DNA of 52,430 nucleotides from Candidatus Hodarchaeum mangrovi (GCA_016839515.1 JAEOUE010000138.1:1-52430); one strand, 5' to 3'; positions 1 to 9,270 are shown, counted from the first letter of the stretch. A program made the numbers and translations. Notes: generated by a model not told the origin, from the sequence alone.

Positions 1-66
1 AAAGCGAAATATACTAGAAAAACACATAGTAGAAAGATGAATTTTCCAACATTTGGTGAGAAAAAG

Positions 67-1257
67 ATGCGTGAAGTTGTAATAGTTGACTATCTTCGAA
101 CTCCATTCTCACGTTCACGACCAAACGACCCCGATCGTGATAAATTGAATGAATTTCGAATGGATGTACTAGCAGGGCGCTTAATTCGCGAGATGATCAA
201 TCGAAAAGGTATCGATCCTAAAGATATTGGAGATGTTCTTGTAGGTGCCGCTTTTCAAATCATGGAGCAGTGGTTATATGGAGGAAGACCTATTGTTGCC
301 TTAGCAGGTCTTCCTGAATCAGTTAGTTCTCAAGGTATTGACAGACAATGTGGTTCTTCGATGAACACGATTCATACAGGTGCAATGCAAATCATGACTG
401 GTTATTCCGATGTAGTTGTCTCTGCTGGTATAGAACATATGACTCATATTCCAATGGCCAACAATCCCAATATCGATCCTCCTACATTTCTTGCTGCTGA
501 AGAACAATATGCAAAATATGATTTTGCGACAGGATTTGTTATGGGATTAACAGCTGAAAAACTTTTCAAATTAGCTGCTAAAGAATATGGGTTAACTCGT
601 GACGATTTAGATCAATATAGCTTAGAATCTCATGAATTTGCAGCAAAAGCTCAGGACGAAGGCTTTTTCAAAGATGAAATCATGCCAATTAAACTTGCTA
701 ATGGAGAAATATTTGATATTGATGCCTCTGTACGCCGAGGAAGTACAATGGAAGCCATGCGAGGATTAATGCCGTCATTTGATTTTGAAGGTGTAATAAC
801 TCCTGGGAATTCGTCTCCTCTCAATGCAGGTGCCACAGCGATGATTTTAATGTCTAAAGAAAAAGCACGTACTTATGGATTAGAACCACTTGCAACCATT
901 AAATCATTTGGTTGGGCTGGTGTAAATCCAGGTATTATGGGTCAAGGTCCTGTACCTGCTTCAAAAATGGCTCTAAAACATGCGGGTCTTGAAGCAAAAG
1001 ATATTGATTTTTGGGAAATCAATGAAGCTTTTGCAATAGTTGCTCTAAATTGTATTAAGCAACTTGATATTGATAGGAACAGAGTCAACGTCAAAGGTGG
1101 TGCATTAGCTTTAGGACATCCTCTTGGTGCTACAGGAACACGATTAGTAGGAACATTAGCTCGTATTCTAAATTGGGAAGATGGAACATATGGATTAGCT
1201 AATGCTTGTATAGGTGGTGGTCAAGGAATCGCTACTGTATTACAAAAAGGAGGTTAA
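67..1257 (+). CDS. Thiolase (acetyl-CoA C-acyltransferase)
   Basis: Catalyses thiolytic cleavage of 3-ketoacyl-CoA (last step of beta-oxidation) or the reverse acetyl-CoA condensation; cytosolic. Numbered from the chosen start, the nucleophile is Cys95 (RQCGSSMN), followed by the NEAFA motif, His351 (GHPLGATG) and Cys381 (CIGGGQG), so the whole active site is present, and about 396 residues is normal for the family. An ATG lies 30 bases upstream at 37, but the ATG at 67 has GGTGAG eight bases before it and begins the protein with the usual MREVVIVDYLRTPF, so 67 is preferred. It lies 39 bases upstream of the dehydrogenase/hydratase fusion, suggesting a beta-oxidation operon. Substrate chain length cannot be read from the sequence. 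Confidence 0.95.
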   Translation: MREVVIVDYLRTPFSRSRPNDPDRDKLNEFRMDVLAGRLIREMINRKGIDPKDIGDVLVGAAFQIMEQWLYGGRPIVALAGLPESVSSQGIDRQCGSSMNTIHTGAMQIMTGYSDVVVSAGIEHMTHIPMANNPNIDPPTFLAAEEQYAKYDFATGFVMGLTAEKLFKLAAKEYGLTRDDLDQYSLESHEFAAKAQDEGFFKDEIMPIKLANGEIFDIDASVRRGSTMEAMRGLMPSFDFEGVITPGNSSPLNAGATAMILMSKEKARTYGLEPLATIKSFGWAGVNPGIMGQGPVPASKMALKHAGLEAKDIDFWEINEAFAIVALNCIKQLDIDRNRVNVKGGALALGHPLGATGTRLVGTLARILNWEDGTYGLANACIGGGQGIATVLQKGG

Positions 1258-1296
1258 TCATTTTTCAATAGTAAATAAAGGAATAGGTGAAATAAT

Positions 1297-3282
1297 ATGA
1301 AAGTAGATGATATTAAACATGTAGCAGTCATAGGAGCAGGCGATATGGGGCATGGTATAGCTGAAGTTTGCCTTATGACTGGTTATACTGTATCTATGTA
1401 TGATATTAAAGATGAATTTGTTGAAAAGGGTAAGAATCGGATTGATTGGAGTTTAAAAAAACTCGCGGAAAAAGCAAGAATTTCTGAAGGAGATCATAAA
1501 CGTTTCATGGCGAATTTAACGATTTCTACAGATTTGAAAGAAGTATGTAAAAATGCAGATATTGCAATTGAAGCAGCTCCTGAAAATCTTGAGTTAAAAA
1601 AGAAAATATTCAGCGATCTTGATAAATATTGTCCAAAACATGCTTTATTATGTTCTAATACTAGTAATATGAGTATTAAGGAAATTGGTGAAGCAACAAA
1701 GAGACCAGAGAAAGTAGCTGGTTTACATTACTTTAATCCTCCTGTATTAATGCAATTGATCGAAATCGTTAAAAGCAAGAATACATCTGATGAAACTATT
1801 CAATTATTAATTGACTTTGCCAAAAAACAGACAAAAGATCCTGTAGTTTCGCTAGATAACCCTGGATTTATTGTAAATCGTATTAATGCGATTACTATGC
1901 TACTCATTCATCAGATGTTAGACAGAAAGGAATACCCTCCTGCTGAATTTGATGCCGCAGCCCAAATGATGGGGATGCGAATGGGTCCTTATGAATTAAT
2001 GGATTTTGTAGGCTTAGATGTAGCTTATCACTCAATGAATTATCTTGCAGATCGACTGTCCCCTGATTACAAACCTACACCATTAATGCAAAGGTTAATT
2101 GATGAAAATAAGTTAGGTAAAAAAACTGGAGAAGGAATTTATAAATGGCCTTCTGACGGTGGACGTCCCGAAATTGATTTATCTAAGGCCTGTAACTTTG
2201 ATATCATGAATCTAATGCGAGTACAAATTAATGAAGCTGCAAAAGTTTTAGAAGAAGGTATTGCACCCCGAGGTGCAAAAGACATTGATACTGCAATGAA
2301 GAAAGGAATGAATAATCCTTTTGGACCCTTCGAATTAGCTGAAAATGCTGATTTTAAGGAACTTACTGAATATATGGACAGTTTAGCGGACAAATATGGA
2401 TTAGAAGTCTTTAAAGCTCATAAATGGGTTAGAGATGGATCATTAAATGAAAGAGCAAAAGAAGCAGTAAAAGCTGAAGCAGCTAAGAAAGCAGGACCAG
2501 AATTTGATAAAATTGAAATCGAAAAGGATCCTGAAAACTTTGTGACAACTCTGTGGTTAAATAATCCCCCAGTTAACGCAATCGGGGGTCAACTACTTGA
2601 TGAACTTAATAAGGCTCTTGATATTCTTGCTGAAGACTATGAAACTCGTGTTATTGTTGTTAGAGGTAAAGCTAATTGTTTTTCAGCTGGTGCTGACCTT
2701 GCAGGAGGCATTCCAGATAGTGCGTGGGCATTTAAAAACTATGTAAGAAAAGGTCAAACCACATTTAAGAGATTTCGAGAGATCCCAAAACCTGTTATTG
2801 CAGCTATTGAACGATATGCATTTGGTGGTGGTTTAGAACTATCCATGAGTTGCGATTTACGATACGCAAAGAAATCAGCAAAAGTAGGTCTAACTGAAGT
2901 AGGTCTCGGTTTAATTCCAGGGTGGGGTGGAACTCAATTGATGGTAAAACATATTGGAGTTGGAAAAAGTATGGAGCTAATACTTACAGCGGAACGGATT
3001 GAAGCTGAACGAGCGTTCAAAATGGGTTTAATCAATGGATACTTTGATGATGATGAGTTCGAGAAGAAAGTCTATGAAATCGCTAAGAGGATCGCTAAAA
3101 AAGTATCTCCTATCGCAGCAGGAATCGCAAAGCAAATGATCAATTACGGAAGTGAAATACCTCATGATATTGGTCTAATGCTAGAATCATACGGTGGAGG
3201 TCTAGTATTTACTACAGAAGATCTTCAAGAGGGAGTTTTTGCCTTCATGCAAAAACGAGATGCAGAATTCAAGGGACGATAA
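1297..3282 (+). CDS. Fused 3-hydroxyacyl-CoA dehydrogenase / enoyl-CoA hydratase
   Basis: Bifunctional beta-oxidation enzyme that hydrates enoyl-CoA and oxidises 3-hydroxyacyl-CoA with NAD. Residues 1-390 are the dehydrogenase: Rossmann motif GAGDMG (13-18), the catalytic pair His144 (HYFNPP) and Glu156, DNPGFIVNR near 187-195, and two C-terminal helical domains. Residues about 410-661 are a crotonase domain with CFSAGADL (oxyanion hole), Glu514 in GGGLELSM and Glu534 in LTEVGLGLIPGWGGTQ, the two acid/base glutamates of true hydratases. The order dehydrogenase then hydratase is the one known from archaea and is reversed relative to bacterial FadB. GGTGA precedes the ATG. It follows the thiolase, and the unit ends in a poly-T run. 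Confidence 0.95.
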   Translation: MKVDDIKHVAVIGAGDMGHGIAEVCLMTGYTVSMYDIKDEFVEKGKNRIDWSLKKLAEKARISEGDHKRFMANLTISTDLKEVCKNADIAIEAAPENLELKKKIFSDLDKYCPKHALLCSNTSNMSIKEIGEATKRPEKVAGLHYFNPPVLMQLIEIVKSKNTSDETIQLLIDFAKKQTKDPVVSLDNPGFIVNRINAITMLLIHQMLDRKEYPPAEFDAAAQMMGMRMGPYELMDFVGLDVAYHSMNYLADRLSPDYKPTPLMQRLIDENKLGKKTGEGIYKWPSDGGRPEIDLSKACNFDIMNLMRVQINEAAKVLEEGIAPRGAKDIDTAMKKGMNNPFGPFELAENADFKELTEYMDSLADKYGLEVFKAHKWVRDGSLNERAKEAVKAEAAKKAGPEFDKIEIEKDPENFVTTLWLNNPPVNAIGGQLLDELNKALDILAEDYETRVIVVRGKANCFSAGADLAGGIPDSAWAFKNYVRKGQTTFKRFREIPKPVIAAIERYAFGGGLELSMSCDLRYAKKSAKVGLTEVGLGLIPGWGGTQLMVKHIGVGKSMELILTAERIEAERAFKMGLINGYFDDDEFEKKVYEIAKRIAKKVSPIAAGIAKQMINYGSEIPHDIGLMLESYGGGLVFTTEDLQEGVFAFMQKRDAEFKGR

Positions 3283-3297
3283 GATTCTTCCCTCTTC

Positions 3298-3306
3298 TTT
3301 TTTTTT
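3298..3306 (+). terminator. Poly-T transcription terminator after the beta-oxidation pair
   Basis: Nine consecutive T in a pyrimidine-rich stretch, starting 16 bases after the stop codon of the dehydrogenase/hydratase gene and with no hairpin before it. Archaeal RNA polymerase terminates on such runs. The next gene is on the opposite strand, so an end is expected here. Confidence 0.6.
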
Positions 3307-3422
3307 ATTTCGAATAATAGAACACTTCTATCTGGGGTTTCAATTCCTCAAGTAATTTTTATAGGTATTTGATTTTTAATATAACCCTCTTTTAACTTTT
3401 GGAAATAGACTAGACATTTTAT

Positions 3423-4118
3423 TTAATCAATTTTACTATTAATCTCTTCGTTATTATTATGTTTATGTAATTTCTTTCCAAAAATTAGGGCTCGTGCTTT
3501 CGGTGCATTAGGCCACATTCCGAACCCCTCAGGGCTCTGATATAATAATTCAAATCCATATTTATAGTAGAATTGTATAGCTTTTTTGTTGTAAGAACTT
3601 GTTCCTAAATGGACTCCTTCAATATTGTGTTCACAAAGATGATTTTCAAATTTTTTCAATAATTTCGATCCAGTCCCTCTCCTTTGATAGAAGTCTAAAA
3701 TATCTATATGTAAATGTGCAGGGTACATCTTCTGGATGTCTCTTTCATTAGGAACAGGCGGAGAATTAGAAAATATTTTCCTAAAATGTAATACTGTTGT
3801 GAAAGTGCTTGGATGTCTCCAGATTGTGCTAAAAAATAATCTTCTAATGATTTTTGGCAGAATTAATTTTCTAAAAGCTTGATCTTGATCTTCTGAATCT
3901 AAAGATCCTAGAATATATCCAACAGCTTGCTGATGATTCTCTACTGCAATAAAACAGTTTTCCGGTTCATAATCCACATAATAAAGGCAGAATAATAAAC
4001 CAAATAAGTAGGGATCTTTAAAATACATTGAAGCACTCCTTCCCATATAACCTGTCTTAAAACAAATATTGATAATGTCCTCCCTAAATTGAGGTCTATA
4101 TTTAACTATCTCTATCAA
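3423..4118 (-). CDS. GNAT-family N-acetyltransferase
   Basis: Predicted acetyl-CoA-dependent acetyltransferase of unknown substrate. The 231-residue protein has a C-terminal GNAT core: a beta strand ending in LHIDILDFYQRRGTG (about 136-150), the acetyl-CoA pyrophosphate-binding loop, then the helix and strand GVHLGTSSYNKKAIQFYYKYGFELL. The N-terminal third (MIEIVKYRPQFREDI) is also typical. The start is TTG with AGGGGA upstream, 13 bases away. It lies 29 bases downstream of the GAF protein gene on the same strand and may be the last gene of a three-gene unit with it and the dipeptidase. Confidence 0.8.
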   Translation of the reverse strand: MIEIVKYRPQFREDIINICFKTGYMGRSASMYFKDPYLFGLLFCLYYVDYEPENCFIAVENHQQAVGYILGSLDSEDQDQAFRKLILPKIIRRLFFSTIWRHPSTFTTVLHFRKIFSNSPPVPNERDIQKMYPAHLHIDILDFYQRRGTGSKLLKKFENHLCEHNIEGVHLGTSSYNKKAIQFYYKYGFELLYQSPEGFGMWPNAPKARALIFGKKLHKHNNNEEINSKID

Positions 4119-4147
4119 GATAAGTTCCCCTGATCATTAAAATAAGA

Positions 4148-4633
4148 TTAAAGAGTTTTTAATCCTTTAACAATGAGATTTGCAATATCTTTAAGATTCT
4201 CATGATCTATTTCATTAAAAGCATTCACTAAATCAGAATCTACATCTATTTGGCCTATAATCTGATGATTATTTTTAATCAAGACTACAATCTCAGAGCG
4301 TGTCTGTAATGAACAAGCAAGATAATTTTCTTCATTTCGAACATCTGCTATAATTTTATCGGTATTTCCTGTTACTGCTGATCCACAGACTCCCACACCA
4401 ACTTTTATGGTAGTGTGTTCAGTTGGTTTCCCCACATAGTACTCCAATTCTAATTGATCTTCAGTAGAGTTTAATAGATAAATTCCAGTCCAGTTAAAAT
4501 AAGAAATATTGGCTAGCTCATCTACTATTTTTTTATAAAGACTATAAGAAGTTGAAAATTGTTTTTCTAGAATTGATTTTTCAAATCTTGATTTAATTTC
4601 ATCAAATACTTCTTGTTTCAATTTCAGTTCCAT
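4148..4633 (-). CDS. msrC: GAF-domain protein, free methionine-(R)-sulfoxide reductase-like
   Basis: Resembles the fRMsr family (E. coli YebR), which reduces free Met-R-sulfoxide using cysteine chemistry in a GAF fold. The family's signature segments are present: NWTGIYLL (about 47-54), GVCGSAV with Cys83, ACSLQTRSEIVV with Cys107, and IGQIDVDSD. Cys107 matches YebR Cys118 (catalytic) and Cys83 matches Cys94 (resolving); the third YebR cysteine (Cys84) has no counterpart. A longer frame begins with GTG at 4642, but that GTG is part of the GGTGA Shine-Dalgarno five bases before the ATG at 4633, so the ATG is used. Cytosolic oxidative-stress role inferred. Confidence 0.8.
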   Translation of the reverse strand: MELKLKQEVFDEIKSRFEKSILEKQFSTSYSLYKKIVDELANISYFNWTGIYLLNSTEDQLELEYYVGKPTEHTTIKVGVGVCGSAVTGNTDKIIADVRNEENYLACSLQTRSEIVVLIKNNHQIIGQIDVDSDLVNAFNEIDHENLKDIANLIVKGLKTL

Positions 4634-4649
4634 ACATTTCACCTTGTAT

Positions 4650-6104
4650 TCAAATTGATTCTATTTCATTAAATTTTTCAAGAACTGAACAAAGTACATT
4701 CCAGATTAATTCAACCGATCTAATATTAACACGTTCATCAGGTGAATGGGAGCCTTTAATTTCAGGACCAAAGGACACTATCTCAAGATCTGGTACAATT
4801 CCTTTGAATAAGCCACATTCTAACCCTGCGTGGATTGCTTTTAATTTTACTTCTTTTTGATATTCTCGGGAATACTCTCTTTGAACTAGTTTTAGAAGAG
4901 ATGAATTTAAATCAGGATTCCAACCTGGGTAAGCCTTTCCCAATTCGATTGATCCTCCTAACTTTTCACTTAACCGTTTAATTCTTGATCTGACATGATT
5001 TAATTCCGAATTAATTGAACTACGGCTACTTACTGAGATTTCTACAAAGTCTCCATTTGACTTTACTACAGCTAAATTGTTTGATGTTTCGACAAGATCA
5101 GGAATTGATTTTGAATATGTAAGAGGTCCATGTTCTATAGTAGATAAAAGTTCAATAATATTCTTTGATTCTTTTATGTAGGTCTTTATATTAGTCTCAT
5201 CTAGATTTATTACTATTTTTGGATCGATTTTTCTATACTGAATTATTTTTTCACGAATGATTTCAACTATGGCTTTTTTAGAATCTTTTTCACTTCTTAA
5301 TCCAAAATTAATTGTACAATCACGAGGAATGGCATTATGTGCACTTCCTCCCTGAATATTTTCAATGAATACATCTTTTCCTTGATTTTGAAGTTGTTCT
5401 ACAATATCTATACAAATTTTTATTGCATTCAATCTAGGCAAATGAATATCTATTCCTGAATGACCTCCTTTCAATCCATTTACTGATACTTGATAACCTA
5501 GAAGATCATTTGCTGGAAAAAGATTACAGGAGAAAGTCACTTTTGTGTCACCCCCACCAGCTGAACCTGTAGTAATCTCACCCTCATCTTCACTGTCTAA
5601 ATTTATTAAATTTTTAAATTGAAAAAAAGAGGATTTTAATGCAAAAGCTCCTGATAATCCTGTCTCTTCATCAACTGTTAGTAATATGTCAACAGGCCCA
5701 TGTTTAACAGTTGGATCTATTAAAACAGCTAAGATCATTGCCATACCAATTCCATTATCAGCACCAAGCGTGGTTTTCTCAGCCCTTACAAAATTTTCAT
5801 TTATAATTACTTGAATGGGGTCTTTATTAAAATCATGATTGGAATCAGGTGTTTTTTGTGCAACCATATCCATATGAGCTTGGAGAATTACTCCTGGAAA
5901 TGACTCAAATCCTTTAGTTGCATTTTGATGAAGAAGAAGGTTACCCACTTGATCTTCTTCAATTTTTATCTCGTTTTTCTTTCCCCACTCTTTAACCCAC
6001 ACTCGTATTAAATCCTCTTTCTTTGATTGTCTGGGAATAGAGGATATTTTTTCAAATAATCTCCATACATGATATGGTTTTAGCTCTGTTAATGATTTTG
6101 TCAT
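4650..6104 (-). CDS. pepD: Xaa-His dipeptidase (M20C aminoacyl-histidine dipeptidase)
   Basis: Cytosolic di-zinc dipeptidase that cleaves unblocked dipeptides such as Xaa-His. The 484-residue length is typical of PepD. Metal and catalytic positions are visible: His77 and Asp79 (QAHMDMVAQK), bridging Asp116 (GADNGIG), the catalytic Glu pair 146-147 (TVDEETG) and Asp170 (LDSEDEGE). A dimerisation (lid) domain occupies the middle, and HAGLECG near 425 holds the later catalytic region. The ATG at 6104 has GGTGA eight bases upstream. It is the first gene of the minus-strand group with the fRMsr-like and GNAT genes. The family is mainly bacterial, so acquisition by transfer is possible. Confidence 0.93.
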   Translation of the reverse strand: MTKSLTELKPYHVWRLFEKISSIPRQSKKEDLIRVWVKEWGKKNEIKIEEDQVGNLLLHQNATKGFESFPGVILQAHMDMVAQKTPDSNHDFNKDPIQVIINENFVRAEKTTLGADNGIGMAMILAVLIDPTVKHGPVDILLTVDEETGLSGAFALKSSFFQFKNLINLDSEDEGEITTGSAGGGDTKVTFSCNLFPANDLLGYQVSVNGLKGGHSGIDIHLPRLNAIKICIDIVEQLQNQGKDVFIENIQGGSAHNAIPRDCTINFGLRSEKDSKKAIVEIIREKIIQYRKIDPKIVINLDETNIKTYIKESKNIIELLSTIEHGPLTYSKSIPDLVETSNNLAVVKSNGDFVEISVSSRSSINSELNHVRSRIKRLSEKLGGSIELGKAYPGWNPDLNSSLLKLVQREYSREYQKEVKLKAIHAGLECGLFKGIVPDLEIVSFGPEIKGSHSPDERVNIRSVELIWNVLCSVLEKFNEIESI

Positions 6105-6236
6105 TATTTTTAATTCACCTTAGAATAATGTGGATATCCTTTTAATTCACTCATATTTGTTGGTAAATTCTCCCATCTTGTAAAATTTCAATAATAAAAT
6201 TTAATCTTTCCTTTGAATTTTTATGAATGTAGGTAA

Positions 6237-7451
6237 ATGGGTTTTAAAGTGTCCACGCTTCTTTCATTTAAACAAATTTCTGTTGTTAAGAATATTCCTG
6301 TTTATTATTTATCAAAGAATTGGGAATTACAACTATTAGCTGAAATTTTTCAGGATCCAACAAAACAATTAAGTAAAATTGCTATAGACCAAGAAAGAGC
6401 TTCATATCAATCAGTTTACTATCAAAGACCATGTCTTTTACAATTAGCAACAACTGAATATGTTTTTCTGATTGATCTTAATTCTATCAGGAGTTTAAAC
6501 TCATTATCCAATGTTTTAACATCATGCCAAATAACAAAAATATTTTTTGATTCACCATGGGATCTATTTTATTTTAAAGATTATCATAATATTGAAATAA
6601 GGGGAATTTTTGATATTCAAGCTGCTTCTTCACTTTTACAACGCTATCGCGCTACCATTAGTTTGGAAGACCTTGTTAATCAAGAATTAAAAATTCATTA
6701 TGTTAAACCTAAAAAACAACAAAAAAGTAATTGGTGTCAAAGACCTTTAACAAATTCTCAAATTAAGTATGCAAGCGAAGAAATCTATTGGTTTATTCCA
6801 TTATATAACAAAATATTAGATGAGATCATCAGGAAGAAAAGAGAATTATTTCTTTATTACATTCATAATCAAATTCAAGAAGATCTCCCATCTTTAGAGT
6901 ACAATCCTTTTTCCGTTATTCGAATCAAAGGTTTTAGTGAGTTAACTGAGATCCAAAAACTCCAACTCTTTAGAATAGCAAAAATTCGTGATGAAATCGC
7001 TTTAAAAAGGAATAAACCCTCCTTCTTTATTTTCAATAACCAAACTCTTATAAATTTAGTTATCGTGACTCCTGAAAAACGTAAAAAGTTACTACAACGA
7101 AAAAAATACCTATCTTCAGAGGACATAAAGGCAATTCATGAAGTTTTAGAGAACATAAAATCTCTCCCTTCTGAAACTTTTGAAGAAATAAGAGCAAAAC
7201 ATAACAATAATAATCCTCCTTTTAATGAATTGCCAGTATTAAAACAGCATTTATTGATTTGGAGAAATGAAATCAGTAAAGAGTTGAATTTACCAAAGCG
7301 CTTTATCCTCTCGAAAAGAGATCTAAACTTATTGGATTATTCAAATAAAAAGATACTTCTAGACTCAATTTGGTTTACAAAAAGATCTGATGAGATTGCT
7401 CAATACCTTACCAACTCTGTCACTACTTTTCTTTTGCAAGGTGATTCCTAG
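6237..7451 (+). CDS. rnd: RNase D-like 3'-5' exonuclease with HRDC domain
   Basis: Predicted exoribonuclease of the DEDDy superfamily. Residues about 30-195 form the exonuclease: Exo I Asp51 and Glu53 (AIDQER), Exo II Asp109 (SPWDLFYF), the FDIQAA segment at 125-130 (counterpart of FDTQIAA), and Exo III Tyr178 in KYASEEIYW. The last Exo III acid, normally Asp four residues after the Tyr, is Glu182 here. An HRDC-like helical domain follows (about 225-300), then a charged tail whose second HRDC-like half is less clear. The 404 residues match bacterial RNase D (about 375). AGGT precedes the ATG; the stop is TAG. RNase D is unusual in archaea. Substrates (tRNA or other 3' ends) are inferred from the family. 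Confidence 0.85.
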   Translation: MGFKVSTLLSFKQISVVKNIPVYYLSKNWELQLLAEIFQDPTKQLSKIAIDQERASYQSVYYQRPCLLQLATTEYVFLIDLNSIRSLNSLSNVLTSCQITKIFFDSPWDLFYFKDYHNIEIRGIFDIQAASSLLQRYRATISLEDLVNQELKIHYVKPKKQQKSNWCQRPLTNSQIKYASEEIYWFIPLYNKILDEIIRKKRELFLYYIHNQIQEDLPSLEYNPFSVIRIKGFSELTEIQKLQLFRIAKIRDEIALKRNKPSFFIFNNQTLINLVIVTPEKRKKLLQRKKYLSSEDIKAIHEVLENIKSLPSETFEEIRAKHNNNNPPFNELPVLKQHLLIWRNEISKELNLPKRFILSKRDLNLLDYSNKKILLDSIWFTKRSDEIAQYLTNSVTTFLLQGDS

Positions 7452-7527
7452 ATTTAATTATGATTAAAGTATTATTTCATGTTAACAAGGAGATAAATAC
7501 TTCAATGTCTTTAAATTGTGACTTATC

Positions 7528-8274
7528 ATGCTTGAATTTAATCATAAATGTCCTATATGTTTGGAAAATGTGCAATATTCTTTTAACGAGAAAAATATTC
7601 TATCGAATATTTCTGTAAAGGTAGAATCTGAGGGTATAACAGGTGTAGTAGGCCCTAGCGGATCTGGAAAGACTACATTCCTTAAATTGATTAATAGACT
7701 TATATCTCCTACAAAAGGTCGAATTTTATTCAATGGAGAAGATACCACATTCATACCTGTTAAACAATTAAGGAAAAAAATTGGTTTAGTTCAACAAAGA
7801 CCTTTTCTATTTCCAGGAACAGTAAAAGATAACCTATTATATGGACCAAATATTTGGAAAATAAAATATTCTCTTGACGAGCTTTATTCGTTTCTATCTC
7901 GTGTAGCTCTCCCTCCTGAATTCTTAAATCTAAATGTAGAGAATCTCTCTAGCGGAGAACAACAAAGAGTTTCTTTAGGAAGGACACTTGCTAATAATCC
8001 TCAAATATTGTTATTAGATGAACCCACTAGCTCTCTAGATATAGTTTCAGAAGAAATTCTCGAAACTACATTACGAGAACTTGCACGAGAAAAGATTAAG
8101 ATCATAATTGTCACTCATAGTTTAGAACAGACTAAACGATTGACAGATCAGCTACTATTTTTAAAAAATGGAAGATTAATTGAAAAAATAAACACTAAAA
8201 CCTTTTTTGATAGATATGACGAAAAAGAAATTCGTCGATTTTTTAAAGCAAAATCTATTCATGGAGAAAACTAA
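7528..8274 (+). CDS. fetA: ABC transporter ATPase, FetA/YbbL type
   Basis: Nucleotide-binding subunit that would power the adjacent FetB-like membrane protein. Walker A is GPSGSGKT (42-49), the signature is LSSGEQQ (from 140), Walker B LLLDE (161-165) followed by SSLD, and the switch His is in VTHS. The 248-residue length is usual for this family. An N-terminal HKCPIC stretch (6-11) places a Cys-x-x-Cys pair ahead of the ABC fold, which is not part of the standard domain. Only two bases separate its stop from the fetB start, so the two are surely cotranscribed. FetAB in E. coli is linked to iron homeostasis; that role here is inferred from family and pairing only. Confidence 0.85.
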   Translation: MLEFNHKCPICLENVQYSFNEKNILSNISVKVESEGITGVVGPSGSGKTTFLKLINRLISPTKGRILFNGEDTTFIPVKQLRKKIGLVQQRPFLFPGTVKDNLLYGPNIWKIKYSLDELYSFLSRVALPPEFLNLNVENLSSGEQQRVSLGRTLANNPQILLLDEPTSSLDIVSEEILETTLRELAREKIKIIIVTHSLEQTKRLTDQLLFLKNGRLIEKINTKTFFDRYDEKEIRRFFKAKSIHGEN

Positions 8275-8276
8275 AA

Positions 8277-9071
8277 ATGATGATCTTACCAGGAATAGAA
8301 ATAATAACTGAGATCCTTCAACGTTTATCGATTTCTATTATTCTTTTAATTCTTTTAATAGCCTTAACTAAATGGCAACAAATTGGATTAGAAAAAATGT
8401 TTATCTGGAGTTTTACACGGGGTCTAGTACAAATTCTTATTATGGCATTAATTCTCGTTGTTATTTTTGCGATAACTGAGATTTTTTTGTTGGTAATTGT
8501 GTTACTATTCATGTGTTTCTTCGCTGCTTACACTGTTAAACAACGATTTCCTTATCCTAAGGTATTTCCTATAGAATCGATTGCTATCACATTTGGTAGT
8601 CTTTCTATTATCTCTATGGCTGTTATCTTAGAGATAATTCCTTTAAAAGGAGAATATATCATTCCTATGGGGGGAATGGTTATTGCAAATGTCATGGTAA
8701 TGACAGGAATTGTATTAGAACGGCTTATTTCTGATGTAAAAAAGAGTCAAGGGAATATCGAAGCAGCATTAAGTTTAGGTGATTCTCCTTGGAACAGTAT
8801 TAAGAGTATAACAAAGGAATCTTATCGTGCAGCAATGATACCAACAACAAATCGTGTTGCGGTTTTAGGCATTGTGACTATTCCAGGTTTAATGAGTGGA
8901 ATGATTATTGGAGGTGCAAACCCACTAATAGCAGCAGCATATCAAATTGTTATTTTTTTGATGATATTAACTTCAGGTTTCATCGGATCAATAATTCTCG
9001 TATTCTTCTTTATAAAAGAATTATTCACAAAAGAAGAGCAATTAAACCTTTCCTTACTTCAAATGTCTTAA
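8277..9071 (+). CDS. fetB: UPF0014/FetB-family membrane permease
   Basis: Integral membrane subunit of a FetAB (YbbLM) type transporter, associated in E. coli with iron export and peroxide resistance. It has about seven hydrophobic helices in 264 residues and the family's conserved core: EAALSLG (about 161-167), the segment SYRAAMIPTTNRVAVLGIV, IPGLMSGMIIGGANPL and the helix YQIVIFLMILTSG. Two adjacent ATGs (8277, 8280) could serve as start. It sits directly after its ATPase. The substrate is not provable from sequence; iron, another metal or an unrelated solute are all open. Confidence 0.88.
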   Translation: MMILPGIEIITEILQRLSISIILLILLIALTKWQQIGLEKMFIWSFTRGLVQILIMALILVVIFAITEIFLLVIVLLFMCFFAAYTVKQRFPYPKVFPIESIAITFGSLSIISMAVILEIIPLKGEYIIPMGGMVIANVMVMTGIVLERLISDVKKSQGNIEAALSLGDSPWNSIKSITKESYRAAMIPTTNRVAVLGIVTIPGLMSGMIIGGANPLIAAAYQIVIFLMILTSGFIGSIILVFFFIKELFTKEEQLNLSLLQMS

Positions 9072-9126
9072 TTCTAAGATAATATTTTAAAAAATCTATC
9101 AGATTCATCACAAATAGATAAACACT

Positions 9127-9154
9127 AGATTATTCATTTTCAAATGAGTAATCT
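9127..9154. promoter_or_regulatory. 28-bp near-perfect palindrome upstream of the DUF47/ABC operon
   Basis: Arms of 13 bases, AGATTATTCATTT and AAATGAGTAATCT, are separated by TC; twelve of thirteen positions pair and the other is a T/G. It lies 55 bases after the fetB stop and 140 bases before the DUF47 start. The two-base spacer suits a dimeric regulator's DNA site better than an RNA hairpin, and archaeal termination does not need hairpins. Its function is inferred. Confidence 0.45.
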
Positions 9155-9256
9155 TACTATATAGAGTACTGTTAGGTAATTGATTTCCTTATTTTTCTTA
9201 TAGGAATTTTAAAAATCTCCTATTTTTTTGTTTTCCTGGTGGCATTATTTTCTAAA

Positions 9257-9270
9257 TTTTTTATATATTC
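9257..9270 (+). promoter_or_regulatory. Possible TATA box of the DUF47/ABC operon
   Basis: An AT-only stretch containing TTTTTTATATATT lies 25-38 bases before the ATG of the first DUF47 gene. This spacing would give a very short leader, in slight conflict with the clear Shine-Dalgarno (AGAGGAAA) just before that ATG, so the true box may begin a few bases further upstream. Confidence 0.35.
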
